This document shows positions 1-9,153 of a DNA stretch of 64,000 nucleotides, one piece after another; positions within the stretch are counted from its first letter, which is position 1, and every line of letters begins with the position of its first letter. The translations under genes were made by a program, and so were the position numbers. The notes below the pieces were generated by a model. The model was not told the origin of the DNA. It saw nothing but the letters and a program-made list of their open reading frames with translations, and searched no databases. This stretch comes from Nocardioides exalbidus (GTDB lineage: Bacteria > Actinomycetota > Actinomycetes > Propionibacteriales > Nocardioidaceae), in assembly GCF_900105585.1 (NCBI RefSeq), contig NZ_FNRT01000002.1, positions 62,001 to 126,000 of the forward strand. The letters run 5' to 3'.

Positions 1-19
1 TCAGGAGTCTCCCAGAGCG

Positions 20-895
20 TCAGGACAGGTGCTGGTCGAGGTAGCCGGCCACCGACCGCACCAGCGGCTCGGAGGCGGTGAAGGCGGCGTGGCGCCAGAA
101 GCCGTGCGTCTGCCCGAGGCACCGGATGCCGACGGTCTCGACGCCGGTCTCGACGATCCGGCGGGCCAGCTCCTCGCCCTCGTCGCGCAGCGGGTCGGCC
201 TCGGCGGTAGCCACGAACGTCGGCGGCAGGGTGCCGAGCCGGTCGGAGAGCAGCGGCGCGAGGTCGGGGTCGTCGTAGTCGGCCTCGGTGCGGGCGTAGT
301 GCTCCCAGTACCAGGTGGCCTCGGACGGGTCGAAGCCGTTGGCGGCGCCGAGCTCCCACGACGGGAAGCCGTTGCGCGGGTCGAGGAACGGGTAGACGAG
401 CGCCAGCACGTCGAAGAAGCCGGGGTTTCGCAGCGCGGCCACCAGCGCCAGGTTGCCGCCCGCGGAGTCGCCGTGGGCGGCGTACGGGCCTGCGGGTCCC
501 TCGCGCCGCAGCCACGCGACGACGGTGTCCAGGTCGTCGGGGGCGGCGGGGAACTTCGCCTCGGGCGGGCGGCGGTAGTCCACGCTCAGCACCGGGCGGC
601 GCACGCGGTTGGCGAACCGGCGGCAGATCGCGTCGTGCACGTCGATGTCGTTGAGCACGAAGCCACCGCCGTGGGCGTGCACGACCAGGCCGGGCAGTGC
701 GTCGGCGGGCGTGTAGAGCCGGCACCGGACGCCGTCAGCGTCGACCTCCTCGACCGCCGCGACGTCCTCACGGGGCTGGGCGAGGTTGGCGAGCCGGACC
801 TCCTCGCGGTGCGCGGCGAGGTCGAAGCCGGGCGCGCGCAGGTCGAGACCGGACGCCTGCTCCGCCTCGACCGCTCGTCGTACCTCGGGGTACAT
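20..895 (-). CDS. alpha/beta hydrolase (acetyl esterase/HSL family)
   Basis: The 291-residue protein has the hormone-sensitive-lipase pattern. An HGGG oxyanion-hole motif lies in the HAHGGGFV segment near residue 85. The GDSAGG nucleophile elbow follows near residue 155. A catalytic Asp is likely in the EADPLRDEG segment, and the catalytic His in GQTHGF near the C-terminus. It should hydrolyse a small carboxylic ester in the cytoplasm; no signal peptide is seen and the substrate is unknown. The ATG at 895 shares one base with the stop of the upstream gene (TGATG), so the two are probably translationally coupled. Confidence 0.88.
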   Translation of the reverse strand: MYPEVRRAVEAEQASGLDLRAPGFDLAAHREEVRLANLAQPREDVAAVEEVDADGVRCRLYTPADALPGLVVHAHGGGFVLNDIDVHDAICRRFANRVRRPVLSVDYRRPPEAKFPAAPDDLDTVVAWLRREGPAGPYAAHGDSAGGNLALVAALRNPGFFDVLALVYPFLDPRNGFPSWELGAANGFDPSEATWYWEHYARTEADYDDPDLAPLLSDRLGTLPPTFVATAEADPLRDEGEELARRIVETGVETVGIRCLGQTHGFWRHAAFTASEPLVRSVAGYLDQHLS

Positions 896-1464
896 CACCG
901 CGACATGAGGGCGTCGAGCCCGACGGCGATCGCCGCGGCGACGCGGAAGTCGACCCGCTGGTCGGGCACGGTGACCCGGTAGCGGTCGCCGATCGACATC
1001 TTCCGCTCGACCGAGAAGAGCGGCTTGCCCTCGGGGTCGAGGAAGTCGAAGTGCACGGGCAGGAAAGGCAGGTCGGTGAAGCGCCGCAGGATCGCGACCA
1101 GCTGGTTGCGCTCCTGACCGGTGCCGGCGAAGCCCGGGCCCTCGACGTGGAAGGTCGAGCGGAGCAGCGAGGCGCCGAAGTCCTTCTTGAAGTAGCCGAT
1201 CTGGGCGCCCTGCTCGTCGGTGATGTCGTAGCCGGCGTTGAGGTCGAGCTTGCGGCGCGCCTTGAAGCCGAACACCGGGCGCGACTTGCCGGTGTCGGAG
1301 AAGAAGGTCACCTGCTCCTTGAACGCCATCCGCTTCTGCTCGGCCAGCGCCATCAGCCGGGTCGGGTTGCCGACCGCGTCGGACTCGGAGACCTCGTAGC
1401 GGTTGATCATCATCGTGAGCTTCTGCTTCACGACGAAGTGGGGCAGGTACATGTCGGCAGTCAT
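895..1464 (-). CDS. LURP-one/tubby-C-like family protein
   Basis: This 189-residue protein lacks a signal peptide or membrane segment. The series of short beta strands ([42 protein letters not shown]) ending in a hydrophobic helix ([11 protein letters not shown]) resembles the LURP-one-related/tubby C-terminal fold found in many actinobacterial hypothetical proteins. No enzymatic residues are recognisable. Its start overlaps the metG stop by 4 nt and its stop overlaps the esterase start, so it sits inside a metG-led operon. The fold call is by pattern only and function is unknown. Confidence 0.7.
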   Translation of the reverse strand: MTADMYLPHFVVKQKLTMMINRYEVSESDAVGNPTRLMALAEQKRMAFKEQVTFFSDTGKSRPVFGFKARRKLDLNAGYDITDEQGAQIGYFKKDFGASLLRSTFHVEGPGFAGTGQERNQLVAILRRFTDLPFLPVHFDFLDPEGKPLFSVERKMSIGDRYRVTVPDQRVDFRVAAAIAVGLDALMSR

Positions 1465-3254
1465 CGCGACAGCTCCTCCTCGATGATGGACGGGTCCAGC
1501 TTGGTGAAGACGGGCGTCGGCTTGTCGACCTTCGACCCGACCAGGATCGGGCGTGACTCCCAGGCCGGGGTGCCCGCGTAGTCGCCGGTGATGACCGAGT
1601 ACGACGTGTGCCCGGCGCCGTTGTCCGGCTCGAGCTCCTCGACCTGCTCGATGCGCGGCATCGGCATGAGCTCGCCCTCGCCGCCCAGGGTCGTGTGGAC
1701 CTTATTGGCGGCATGGGGCAGGAACGGCGAGAGCAGGGTGTTGCAGTCGCTCACGCACTGGGCGGCGACGTGCAGCACCGTGCCGAGCCGCTCGCGCTGC
1801 GACTCGTCCTTCATCTTGTAGGGCTCGGTGACCGTGAGGTACTTGTTCACCTCGCCCACCACGCGCATCGCCTCGGCGATCGCCGCGCGGAGCCGGTGCT
1901 TCTCGATGAGGTCGCCGACTCCTGCGAAGCCGTCGCGGACGGTGCCGAGCACCTGCTCGTCGACCTCCTCGAGCGGGCCGGCCACCGGGATCTCTCCGAA
2001 GTTCTTGGCGATCATCGTGGCCGTGCGGTTGACCAGGTTGCCCCAGCCGGCGACGAGCTCGGAGTTGTTGCGGGTGACGAAGTCGGCCCACGTGAAGGCG
2101 GCGTCCGAGGTCTCCGGGCCGGCGGCGCAGATGTAGTAGCGCAGCGCGTCGGCGCCGTAGCGGGCGAGGAAGTCGCCGACGTAGATCACGTTGCCGCGGC
2201 TGGTGGAGAACTGCGAGTCGCCGAAGGTGAGGAACTCGCTCGAGACGACCTCGGTGGGCAGGTTGAGCACGCCGAAGGTGCCGGGCTCGCCGCCCTTGTC
2301 GCCCGCCCCGTTGTAGGCCAGCAGCTCGGCAGGCCAGATCTGGGAGTGGAAGACGATGTTGTCCTTGCCCATGAAGTAGTAGGACTCGGCGTCCGCGTCG
2401 TTCCACCACTCGCGCCACTTGTCGGGCTCACCCAGCCGTCGCGCCCACTCGATCGAGGCCGAGAGGTAGCCGATGACGGCGTCGAACCAGACGTAGAGGC
2501 GCTTGGTCGGCTGGTCCTCCCAGCCCGGCACCGGGATGCCCCAGTCGATGTCGCGCGTCATCGCCCGCGGCCGGATCTCCTTGAGGATGTTCTGGCTGAA
2601 CCGGATGACGTTGGGCCGCCAGAGGCCGGTGGCCTCGCGCTGGTCGAGCCACTCCCCGAGCGCCTCGGCCAGCGCGGGCAGGTCGAGGAAGAAGTGCTGG
2701 GTGTCGCGGAACTCCGGCGTCTCGCCGTTGATCTTCGACCTCGGGTCGATCAGGTCGGTCGCGTCGAGCTGGTTGCCGCAGTTGTCGCACTGGTCGCCGC
2801 GCGCCTCCTTGTAGCCGCAGATCGGGCACGTGCCCTCGATGTAGCGGTCGGGCAGCGTGCGCCCGGTCGACGGGCTGATCGCGGTCTTGGTGGTCTCCTC
2901 GACCATGTAGCCGTTCTGGCGACAGGTCTCGAACATCTCCTGCACCACTGCGTAGTGGTTGCCCGTCGTGGTGCGGGTGAAGAGGTCGTAGGACAGGCCC
3001 AGCCCGCAGAGGTCGTCGACGATGACCTGGTTGTACTTGTCGACGAGCTCGCGCGGCGGCAGGCCCTCGTTGTCGGCCAGGACCAGGATCGGGGTGCCGT
3101 GCTCGTCGGTGCCGCTGACCATCAGCACGTCGTGGCCCGCCATCCGCATGAACCGGCTGAAGACGTCGGAGGGCACGCCGAAACCGGCGACGTGGCCGAT
3201 GTGGCGCGGGCCGTTGGTGTACGGCCAGGCGACGGCGGACAGGACACGTGTCAT
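1461..3254 (-). CDS. metG: methionyl-tRNA synthetase
   Basis: This 597-residue class I synthetase charges tRNA-Met. The HIGH motif is at residues 18-21. A zinc knuckle uses Cys143, Cys146, Cys156 and Cys159. The KMSKS-equivalent reads FSTSRGN near residue 350, an acceptable variant in this family. The anticodon-binding helical domain follows, and there is no C-terminal tRNA-binding EMAP domain, so it is the short form. The ATG at 3254 is preceded at exactly 6 nt by TAGGCT (3261-3266) and by no Shine-Dalgarno sequence, suggesting a leaderless mRNA. The two downstream genes overlap it in an operon. Confidence 0.96.
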   Translation of the reverse strand: MTRVLSAVAWPYTNGPRHIGHVAGFGVPSDVFSRFMRMAGHDVLMVSGTDEHGTPILVLADNEGLPPRELVDKYNQVIVDDLCGLGLSYDLFTRTTTGNHYAVVQEMFETCRQNGYMVEETTKTAISPSTGRTLPDRYIEGTCPICGYKEARGDQCDNCGNQLDATDLIDPRSKINGETPEFRDTQHFFLDLPALAEALGEWLDQREATGLWRPNVIRFSQNILKEIRPRAMTRDIDWGIPVPGWEDQPTKRLYVWFDAVIGYLSASIEWARRLGEPDKWREWWNDADAESYYFMGKDNIVFHSQIWPAELLAYNGAGDKGGEPGTFGVLNLPTEVVSSEFLTFGDSQFSTSRGNVIYVGDFLARYGADALRYYICAAGPETSDAAFTWADFVTRNNSELVAGWGNLVNRTATMIAKNFGEIPVAGPLEEVDEQVLGTVRDGFAGVGDLIEKHRLRAAIAEAMRVVGEVNKYLTVTEPYKMKDESQRERLGTVLHVAAQCVSDCNTLLSPFLPHAANKVHTTLGGEGELMPMPRIEQVEELEPDNGAGHTSYSVITGDYAGTPAWESRPILVGSKVDKPTPVFTKLDPSIIEEELSR

Positions 3255-3271
3255 GGGGTCAGCCTAGTGAT

Positions 3272-3304
3272 CGGGCGCCACCCGGTTTCCCCGGGTGGCG
3301 CCCG
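3272..3304. terminator. hairpin terminator upstream of metG
   Basis: Perfect 14-bp inverted repeat (3272-3285 with 3291-3304) and a 5-nt loop. It lies just downstream of the minus-strand DsbA-family gene ending at 3331 and would insulate metG from it. There is no U-tract, as with the other hairpins in this window. Confidence 0.7.
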
Positions 3305-3330
3305 TGATCAGACGAGGTGGGACCGGACGC

Positions 3331-3930
3331 TCAGGAGAAGTCGAGGTCGCCGGTGCGGGTGCGCTTGAGCTCGTAGAAGTACGGGAACTTCGCGACGGCC
3401 ACGGTGCCGTCCCACAGCTCGCCGGCCTCCTCGCCCCGCGGGATCTTCGAGAGCACCGGGCCGAAGAACGCCGAGCCGTTGACGTGGATCGTCGGCGTGC
3501 CGACGTCGTCGCCGACCGGGTCCATGCCCTCGTGGTGGCTCTTCGCGACGGCCTCGTCGAGCGACTCGTCGTCCCAGGCCTCGATCCGCTCGGCGGGCAG
3601 GCCGACGTCGGCGAGCGACGCGGCGACGGTCTCCTTCGAGAGCTCCTCGCCGTTGTTGTGGCGACGGGTGCCGATGGCGGTGTACCAGTCGCCCAGCGTC
3701 GTGTTGTCGTGCTCCTGCGCGATCTTGATCGCGACGCGGACCGGCTTCTCCGTGCCCTGGAGCATCTCCCGGTAGCCGTCGGGGATGTCCTTGTCCTTGT
3801 TGAGGTACGCCAGCGACATCACGTGCCACTGCACGTCGATGTCGCGGACCTGCTCGACCTCGCGGATCCAGCGCGAGGTGATCCAGGCAAACGGGCAGAG
3901 CGGGTCGAACCAGAGGTCAGCGGTAGCCAT
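3331..3930 (-). CDS. DsbA-family mycothiol-dependent nitroreductase homologue (Rv2466c type)
   Basis: The 199-residue protein is collinear with M. tuberculosis Rv2466c, a mycothiol-linked oxidoreductase with a thioredoxin fold. Shared landmarks are FDPLCP at the N-terminus, VRVAIKIAQ, KSHHEGMDPVGDDVGTPTIHVNG with the cis-Pro, and the FELKRTRT-like end. The family active site is CPWC; here it is Cys12-Pro-Phe-Ala15, so the resolving cysteine is missing and a monothiol mechanism using mycothiol is implied. The ATG at 3930 was chosen because it gives the family N-terminus. The divergent neighbour pepN is also its neighbour in mycobacteria. Confidence 0.88.
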   Translation of the reverse strand: MATADLWFDPLCPFAWITSRWIREVEQVRDIDVQWHVMSLAYLNKDKDIPDGYREMLQGTEKPVRVAIKIAQEHDNTTLGDWYTAIGTRRHNNGEELSKETVAASLADVGLPAERIEAWDDESLDEAVAKSHHEGMDPVGDDVGTPTIHVNGSAFFGPVLSKIPRGEEAGELWDGTVAVAKFPYFYELKRTRTGDLDFS

Positions 3931-3991
3931 GACCACCACAATCCCCCACCGGCCGGGTCTATTCCACTGGCCCGGTGGCAGGATGCCACCC

Positions 3992-6544
3992 ATGCCTGGA
4001 ACCAACCTCACCCGCGACGAAGCCGCCGCCCGCGCCACCCTGCTGGACGTGACGTCGTACGCCGTCGACCTGGACCTCACGAGCGCCACGAACGCCGACC
4101 AGTCGACCTTCGCCTCCACCACCACCCTCGAGTTCACCTGCCGCCAGCCAGGGTCGAGCACGTTCGCCGACCTCGTCGCGCCGAGCGTCCGCGAGATCAC
4201 GCTCAACGGCCGCAGCCTCGACCCCGCGACGGCGTACGCCGACAGCCGCATCGCGCTCGACGACCTCGAGGCGACCAACACGCTCGTCGTGGTCGCCGAC
4301 TGCGCCTACTCCAACACGGGCGAGGGCCTGCACCGGTTCGTCGACCCCGTCGACGACCGCGTCTACCTCTACAGCCAGTTCGAGGTGCCCGACGCCCGCC
4401 GCGTCTTCACCACCTTCGAGCAGCCCGACCTCAAGTCGGTCTTCACCTTCAACGTCACCGCACCGGCCGACTGGGTGGTCGTCTCCAACGCGGCGACCCC
4501 CGAGCCCACGCCGGTCAGCGACGGCGTCGCGGTGTGGAACTTCCCCACCACCAAGAAGATGTCGACCTACATCACCGCGATCGTCGCCGGCGAGTACCAC
4601 GGCGAGTTCGACACCTACGAGGGCAAGTTCGGCACCATCCCGCTCGGCCACTACTGCCGCCAGTCGCTCAAGGAGCACATGGACACGGCCGAGCTGGTCA
4701 AGCTCACCAAGCAGAGCTTCGCGTTCTTCGAGGAGCAGTTCGACTACCCCTACCCCTTCGGGAAGTACGACCAGCTCTACGTCCCCGAGTACAACGCCGG
4801 CGCGATGGAGAACGCCGGCTGCGTGACGCTGCGTGACGAGTACCTCCCCCGCAGCCGGCAGGCGCGCTCGTTCTTCGAGTTCCGCGCCTCCGTGATCACC
4901 CACGAGATGGCCCACATGTGGTTCGGCGACCTCGTGACGATGAAGTGGTGGGACGACCTCTGGCTCAACGAGTCGTTCGCCGAGTGGGCCTGCTACTGGT
5001 GCGAGGCCAACGCCACTGAGTTCGACGACGCCTGGACCGGCTTCGCCAACGCCCGCAAGCAGACCGGCTACCGCGCCGACCAGCTGCCCTCGACGCACCC
5101 GATCGCGGCCGACAACGTCGACCTCCACGCGGTCGAGGTCAACTTCGACATGATCACCTACGCCAAGGGCGCCTCGGTGCTCAAGCAGCTCGTCGCGTGG
5201 GTCGGCATCGACCCGTTCCTCGAGGGCCTGCGTGCCTACTTCCGCGAGTGGGAGTACGGCAACCCCGAGTTCAAGGACCTCCTCGCCACCCTCGAGAAGT
5301 CCTCGGGCCGCGAGCTCCAGGGCTGGGCCCAGGAGTGGCTCCAGACCGCCGGCGTCAACACCCTGACGCCGCGCTTCGAGCTCGACGCCGACGGCGCCTA
5401 CTCGTCGTTCTCCGTCGAGCAGTCGGCCCACCCGGACTGGCCGACCCTGCGCCGCCACCGCCTCGGCATCGGCCTGTACGACGAGGTGGGCGGCCGCCTC
5501 GTGCGCCGCGACTACGTGGAGATCGACGTCGAGGGCGCCAGCACCGGCGTCGCCGAGCTGGTCGGCGTGCAGCAGCCCGCGCTGCTGCTGCTCAACGACG
5601 AGGACCACGCCTACGCCAAGATCCGCCTCGACGAGCGCTCGCTCGCGACCGCGATCTCGTCGCTGTCGACGTTCGACGACTCCCTCCCCCGGGCCCTCAT
5701 CTGGGGTGCCGCGTGGGACATGACCCGCGACGCCGAGATGCGCACCCGCGACTGGGTCGACCTCGTCCTCGCCAACATCGGCGCCGAGACCGACGCGTGG
5801 GCCGTCACCCGGATCCCCGCCTCGACCGCGCTGTCCGTCGCGTTCTACTCCGACCCCGCGCACCGCGACGAGCTGTCGGCCACGTGGGAGTCCGGCCTGC
5901 GCGAGCTGCTGCTCGCCGCCGAGCCGGGCAGCGACCACCAGCTCACCTTCGCCCGGTCCTACGCCGCTGCCGCGCGCAGCGACGCGGCCCTGGACGAGCT
6001 CATCGGCCTGCTCGACGGCTCGTTCGTGGTCGAGGGCCTCGAGATCGACCAGGACATGCGCTGGGGGCTCATCACCGCGCTGGCGAAGTCCGGTCGTTTC
6101 GGCGATGCCGAGATCGACGCCGAGCTCGAGGTCGACAAGACCATCTCGGGCAAGGAGCAGGCGGCCGCCGCCCGGGCCTCGCAGCCCACCCCGGAGGCCA
6201 AGGAGGCCGCCTGGAACGCGATCCTCGACCCGTCGACGCCCAACGAGACCGCGCGCGAGATCGCCTTCTCGATCTTCCGCTTCGGCCAGGACGACGTCCT
6301 CGCGCCCTACCTGGAGAAGTTCCTCACCGCGTCCGAGACGCTGGTCGACGTGCTCGGCTTCCACAAGGCCTCGACGGTCCTCGAGTACGGCTTCCCCAAG
6401 TCGCTCGGCTCCGAGGCCACGATCGCCCGCCTCGACGAGTGGCTCGCCGACAACAACGCGCCCAAGCAGGCCCAGCGCTACATCGGCGAGGCCCGCGCCG
6501 ACATCGCCCGCGCTCTCGCAGCCCAGGTCCACGACAGGGGCTGA
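3992..6544 (+). CDS. pepN: aminopeptidase N (M1 family)
   Basis: This 850-residue cytoplasmic zinc metallopeptidase removes N-terminal residues from peptides. The exopeptidase motif GAMEN is at residues 270-274. The zinc site HEMAH is at 304-308, with the third ligand Glu in the NESFAEW segment 18 residues later. The C-terminal ERAP1-like helical domain is complete, so the length is normal for the actinobacterial family. The ATG at 3992 is preceded by CAGGAT seven bases upstream, a possible -10; an in-frame ATG at 3983 is an alternative. A strong hairpin follows the stop. Confidence 0.95.
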   Translation: MPGTNLTRDEAAARATLLDVTSYAVDLDLTSATNADQSTFASTTTLEFTCRQPGSSTFADLVAPSVREITLNGRSLDPATAYADSRIALDDLEATNTLVVVADCAYSNTGEGLHRFVDPVDDRVYLYSQFEVPDARRVFTTFEQPDLKSVFTFNVTAPADWVVVSNAATPEPTPVSDGVAVWNFPTTKKMSTYITAIVAGEYHGEFDTYEGKFGTIPLGHYCRQSLKEHMDTAELVKLTKQSFAFFEEQFDYPYPFGKYDQLYVPEYNAGAMENAGCVTLRDEYLPRSRQARSFFEFRASVITHEMAHMWFGDLVTMKWWDDLWLNESFAEWACYWCEANATEFDDAWTGFANARKQTGYRADQLPSTHPIAADNVDLHAVEVNFDMITYAKGASVLKQLVAWVGIDPFLEGLRAYFREWEYGNPEFKDLLATLEKSSGRELQGWAQEWLQTAGVNTLTPRFELDADGAYSSFSVEQSAHPDWPTLRRHRLGIGLYDEVGGRLVRRDYVEIDVEGASTGVAELVGVQQPALLLLNDEDHAYAKIRLDERSLATAISSLSTFDDSLPRALIWGAAWDMTRDAEMRTRDWVDLVLANIGAETDAWAVTRIPASTALSVAFYSDPAHRDELSATWESGLRELLLAAEPGSDHQLTFARSYAAAARSDAALDELIGLLDGSFVVEGLEIDQDMRWGLITALAKSGRFGDAEIDAELEVDKTISGKEQAAAARASQPTPEAKEAAWNAILDPSTPNETAREIAFSIFRFGQDDVLAPYLEKFLTASETLVDVLGFHKASTVLEYGFPKSLGSEATIARLDEWLADNNAPKQAQRYIGEARADIARALAAQVHDRG

Positions 6545-6559
6545 GCGACGTACTGACAC

Positions 6560-6601
6560 CACGAGCCCCTTCCCGCGAGCGATCGCGGGGAGGGGCTCGT
6601 G
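6560..6601. terminator. hairpin terminator after pepN
   Basis: An 18-bp stem with one G-U pair (6560-6577 with 6584-6601) and a 6-nt loop begins 16 nt after the pepN stop. No U-tract follows. Confidence 0.8.
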
Positions 6602-6617
6602 CGTGTGGCTGGGGGTC

Positions 6618-6674
6618 GCTACCGAACAGTCGGGGCCCCGACACGCCGTGGCGGGCGCCGTACCGTTCGGTAGC
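6618..6674. repeat. 10-bp inverted repeat enclosing a 14-nt palindrome
   Basis: The arms GCTACCGAAC (6618-6627) and GTTCGGTAGC (6665-6674) are perfectly complementary. Inside them lies the perfect palindrome GTCGGGGCCCCGAC (6629-6642). It sits in the 324-nt gap between pepN and the DUF5130 gene. Role unknown: a cruciform-like element, a second terminator or a mobile-repeat remnant are all possible. Confidence 0.5.
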
Positions 6675-6679
6675 GCTCC

Positions 6680-6865
6680 ACCGAAAGGCGCGAGCGGAGC
6701 GGGACGGGTTGCCGCCACTTCAGCCGTCGCGCTCGCCGCCCCACGTTGTCGTGACGACGAGCGAGCAAGCGTGACGAGCGCAGCGAGGCAGCGGAGGTCG
6801 AGCGAGGAGGAAGGACGACGTCCTCCGGGGCGGCGAGCACGCGCGAGCGGAGCGAGCGCCAGAGG
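6680..6865. repeat. non-coding GAGCG/AGCGAG-rich intergenic stretch
   Basis: This remainder of the 324-nt gene-free gap is made of degenerate GAGCGNAGCGAG-type units on both strands (for example around 6690, 6760-6815 and 6842-6860). I find no credible gene in it. Such sequence is common between genes in high-GC actinobacteria. Confidence 0.45.
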
Positions 6866-7276
6866 CTAGGCGTGCAAAGTGTTCTGCGGGCGTGCGTGCT
6901 CGGCGAGCATCGTGATGCCGCGCTGGAGGCCGGCGAGCAGGTTGCCGGAGGCGAACTCCGACGACATGGCCAGCACGGCGAGCTCGACCTCGGCGTCGCT
7001 GAGGTGCCGGCGTACGTCGCCGCCGGTGACGACCTCGATCACCCGTCGGCGGGGATCGACGATCACCATCACGCTGCGCGCGGGCGCGACGAGGCGGTTG
7101 TGCAGGCGGGTGGCCCAGGCACGGGTGTCGTCACCCTGAGCCGGGCCGACGTAGACCGAGAACTCGAAGCGACTGGACTGCTCGGCGATGCGGATGGTGC
7201 GGTCGAGGGCGAGCCGGTCGGCCTCGGTCAGCGGTTCACCAGCGGCCACTTGCGCCGCCTGCCCGCGAGTCCTCAC
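6866..7276 (-). CDS. DUF5130 (TPM-like) domain protein
   Basis: This 136-residue cytoplasmic protein contains LDRTIRIAEQSSRFEFSVYVG, then MVIVDPRRRVIEVVTG and a helical tail, the signature of actinobacterial DUF5130, a relative of the TPM fold. Biochemical function is unknown. The GTG start at 7276 lies 41 nt inside the upstream membrane-protein gene; no clear ribosome-binding site decides it and a slightly later start is possible. Co-transcription with the upstream gene is likely. Confidence 0.75.
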   Translation of the reverse strand: MRTRGQAAQVAAGEPLTEADRLALDRTIRIAEQSSRFEFSVYVGPAQGDDTRAWATRLHNRLVAPARSVMVIVDPRRRVIEVVTGGDVRRHLSDAEVELAVLAMSSEFASGNLLAGLQRGITMLAEHARPQNTLHA

Positions 7277-7628
7277 CGTCGGCCGCCGGGAGCTCGGCGA
7301 TGCCCTGGCGCGGTCCGCCGATCCACTGGCCCTCGCCGTCGACGGCGTCGTGGTGCGGGAGCAGCTTCTCCCCGCGGATCATGGCCGGGAGGTAGATCAG
7401 CACCGCGATCACGACGAAGAGCAGGAGGGGCGCACCGAGGTAGAGGCCGAGCGCGTGCAGCGCGTCGGGCTCGTAGTGGACCTCCTCGCCACCCCAGCCC
7501 TTCGGCACGTCGGCATGGGCCGGCGCGGCCAGCAGGGCCAGCGCCGGCGCGGACGCCAGGACGGAGGCCATCGAGAGGCGCCGGAGGCCTGGACGAGACG
7601 TGCGGGGTCGGGTGGCGTGCGTGCTCAC
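7236..7628 (-). CDS. small membrane protein with signal peptide
   Basis: The 130-residue protein has a basic N-terminus, a hydrophobic segment ending in the signal-peptidase-like sequence APAHA-DV near residue 37, a short exposed region, one strong transmembrane helix (LGAPLLLFVVIAVLIYLPAMI) and a cytoplasmic tail. I recognise no family. The GTG at 7628 gives the best signal peptide. It is divergent from the MscS gene, whose start lies 30 nt away, and overlaps the DUF5130 gene. Confidence 0.7.
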   Translation of the reverse strand: MSTHATRPRTSRPGLRRLSMASVLASAPALALLAAPAHADVPKGWGGEEVHYEPDALHALGLYLGAPLLLFVVIAVLIYLPAMIRGEKLLPHHDAVDGEGQWIGGPRQGIAELPAADGEDSRAGGASGRW

Positions 7629-7658
7629 GGGTAGAAGGCTATCTGCATACTGGCGGGC

Positions 7659-8744
7659 ATGCCTCACCCCCTCATCACCCCGATCATGACTGTGACCGAG
7701 GTCTCCGGGAGCGGGACCACATCGATCGACACCATGGCCGCCTGCGCGAGCGACGAGTGGCTCTGCAACCTGGTGCTCGACAGGACCGACAACCAGCCGC
7801 TGGCCAACGTCGCGGACTGGGTCGTGGGCAAGCCGAGCGCCCTGGTCGGACTGGTCGTCATCGGGCTCCTGGTCCGGTGGCTGCTGCACCGGGTCATCGA
7901 CCGCGTCGTCAAGCAGGCCGAGGTGGGCGTGCTGCCCGACCGGCTCAGCCGCGCCATCTCCGGCGGCAAGGTGGCCGGCAGGGTCGGCGAGTACCTCAAC
8001 CTCGGTGAGGACGCCGGCTACACCCGCCGAGTCCAGCGCGCGGCGACCATGGGGTCGCTGCTCAAGAGCATCGTCACCGGTGTCGTGTTCACCGTGATCG
8101 CGCTGATGTTCATCTCCGAGCTCGGCTACGACATCGCCCCGCTCATCGCCGGTGCCGGGATCCTGGGCGTGGCGCTCGGGTTCGGCGCGCAGACGCTGGT
8201 GAAGGACTTCCTGTCCGGCATCTTCATGATCTTCGAGGACCAGTACGGCGTGGGCGACGTCGTCGACCTCGGGGAGGCCTCCGGCACGATCGAGGCCGTC
8301 AGCCTGCGGGTCACCCGGCTGCGCGACGTCAACGGCACGGTCTGGTACGTCCGCAACGGCGAGGTGCTGCGGGTCGGGAACATGAGCCAGAACTGGGCCC
8401 GCACCGTGCTCGACGTGACCGTCGGCTACACCGAGGACCTGGTGAAGGTGCGCCAGGTGCTCGAGGAGGTCGCCCACTCCCTGTGGGACGACGAGGACTT
8501 CCAGGGCCAGATCATCGAGGAGCCCGAGGTCTGGGGCGTGGAGTCGCTCGGCGTGGACGGCATCGTCATGCGGGTGACCCTCAAGACGGCCCCGCTGCAG
8601 CAGTGGGCCATCGCCCGGACCATGCGTGAGCGCGTCAAGGCGCGCTTCGAGGCGGAGGGCATCAACCTCGCGGTGGCCCAGCGCGTCACGTGGCAGCAGA
8701 GCGCCCCGTCCGCGGCCTCCGGGGAGCCCACCGAGAAGGCGTGA
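7659..8744 (+). CDS. MscS-family mechanosensitive ion channel
   Basis: The 361-residue protein has a first hydrophobic helix (SALVGLVVIGLLVRWLL), further helices, then the hallmark pore helix and beta domain: GAGILGVALGFGAQTLVKDFLSGIFMIFEDQY, followed by VGDVVDLGE and a soluble alpha/beta end. It should open under membrane tension to release solutes during osmotic downshift. The ATG at 7659 follows CATACT at 7 nt and has no Shine-Dalgarno sequence, so the message may be leaderless; an ATG at 7686 is an alternative. Confidence 0.9.
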   Translation: MPHPLITPIMTVTEVSGSGTTSIDTMAACASDEWLCNLVLDRTDNQPLANVADWVVGKPSALVGLVVIGLLVRWLLHRVIDRVVKQAEVGVLPDRLSRAISGGKVAGRVGEYLNLGEDAGYTRRVQRAATMGSLLKSIVTGVVFTVIALMFISELGYDIAPLIAGAGILGVALGFGAQTLVKDFLSGIFMIFEDQYGVGDVVDLGEASGTIEAVSLRVTRLRDVNGTVWYVRNGEVLRVGNMSQNWARTVLDVTVGYTEDLVKVRQVLEEVAHSLWDDEDFQGQIIEEPEVWGVESLGVDGIVMRVTLKTAPLQQWAIARTMRERVKARFEAEGINLAVAQRVTWQQSAPSAASGEPTEKA

Positions 8745-8769
8745 CCACGCGGCCGGGAGAATGGGTCTC

Positions 8770-9153
8770 GTGAGTGACACGTTCTACGACGAGATCGGCG
8801 GCGAGGCGACGATCCGCACGATCGTGCACCGCTTCTACGAGGGCGTGGCCGGCGACGACCTGCTGCGCCCGATGTACCCCGAGGAGGACCTCGGCCCGGC
8901 GGAGGAGCGGTTCACGCTGTTCCTCATGCAGTACTGGGGCGGGCCTACGACGTACTCCGACGACCGCGGGCACCCGCGCCTGCGGATGCGCCACGCGCCG
9001 TTCCGTGTCACCCCGGCCGCCGCCGAGCGCTGGCTGGTGCACTTCCGCGCCGGCCTCGACGCTGCTGCACTGCCGGCCGACCAGGACGAGCGGTTCTGGG
9101 ACTACGTGACCCACGCCGCCCAGTTCATGGTCAACACCCTCGAAGAGGTCTAG
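8770..9153 (+). CDS. glbO: truncated hemoglobin, group II (trHbO)
   Basis: This 127-residue haem protein matches M. tuberculosis GlbO almost along its whole length: FYDEIGG start, YPEEDL, the FLMQYWGGPTTYS segment and RGHPRLRMRHAPF. With the GTG start at 8770 the proximal His is residue 75 and the group II-specific Trp is residue 88, the same numbers as in the mycobacterial protein, which supports this start over the ATG at 8761. It probably binds oxygen or handles reactive oxygen/nitrogen species. Its stop shares CTAG with the stop of the convergent thioesterase. Confidence 0.93.
   Translation: MSDTFYDEIGGEATIRTIVHRFYEGVAGDDLLRPMYPEEDLGPAEERFTLFLMQYWGGPTTYSDDRGHPRLRMRHAPFRVTPAAAERWLVHFRAGLDAAALPADQDERFWDYVTHAAQFMVNTLEEV

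Noticed and set aside
20..1714. A 564-codon frame joining the esterase to upstream sequence
   Set aside because: Only the part from ATG 895 resembles a protein; the rest overlaps metG and the LURP-like gene out of frame.
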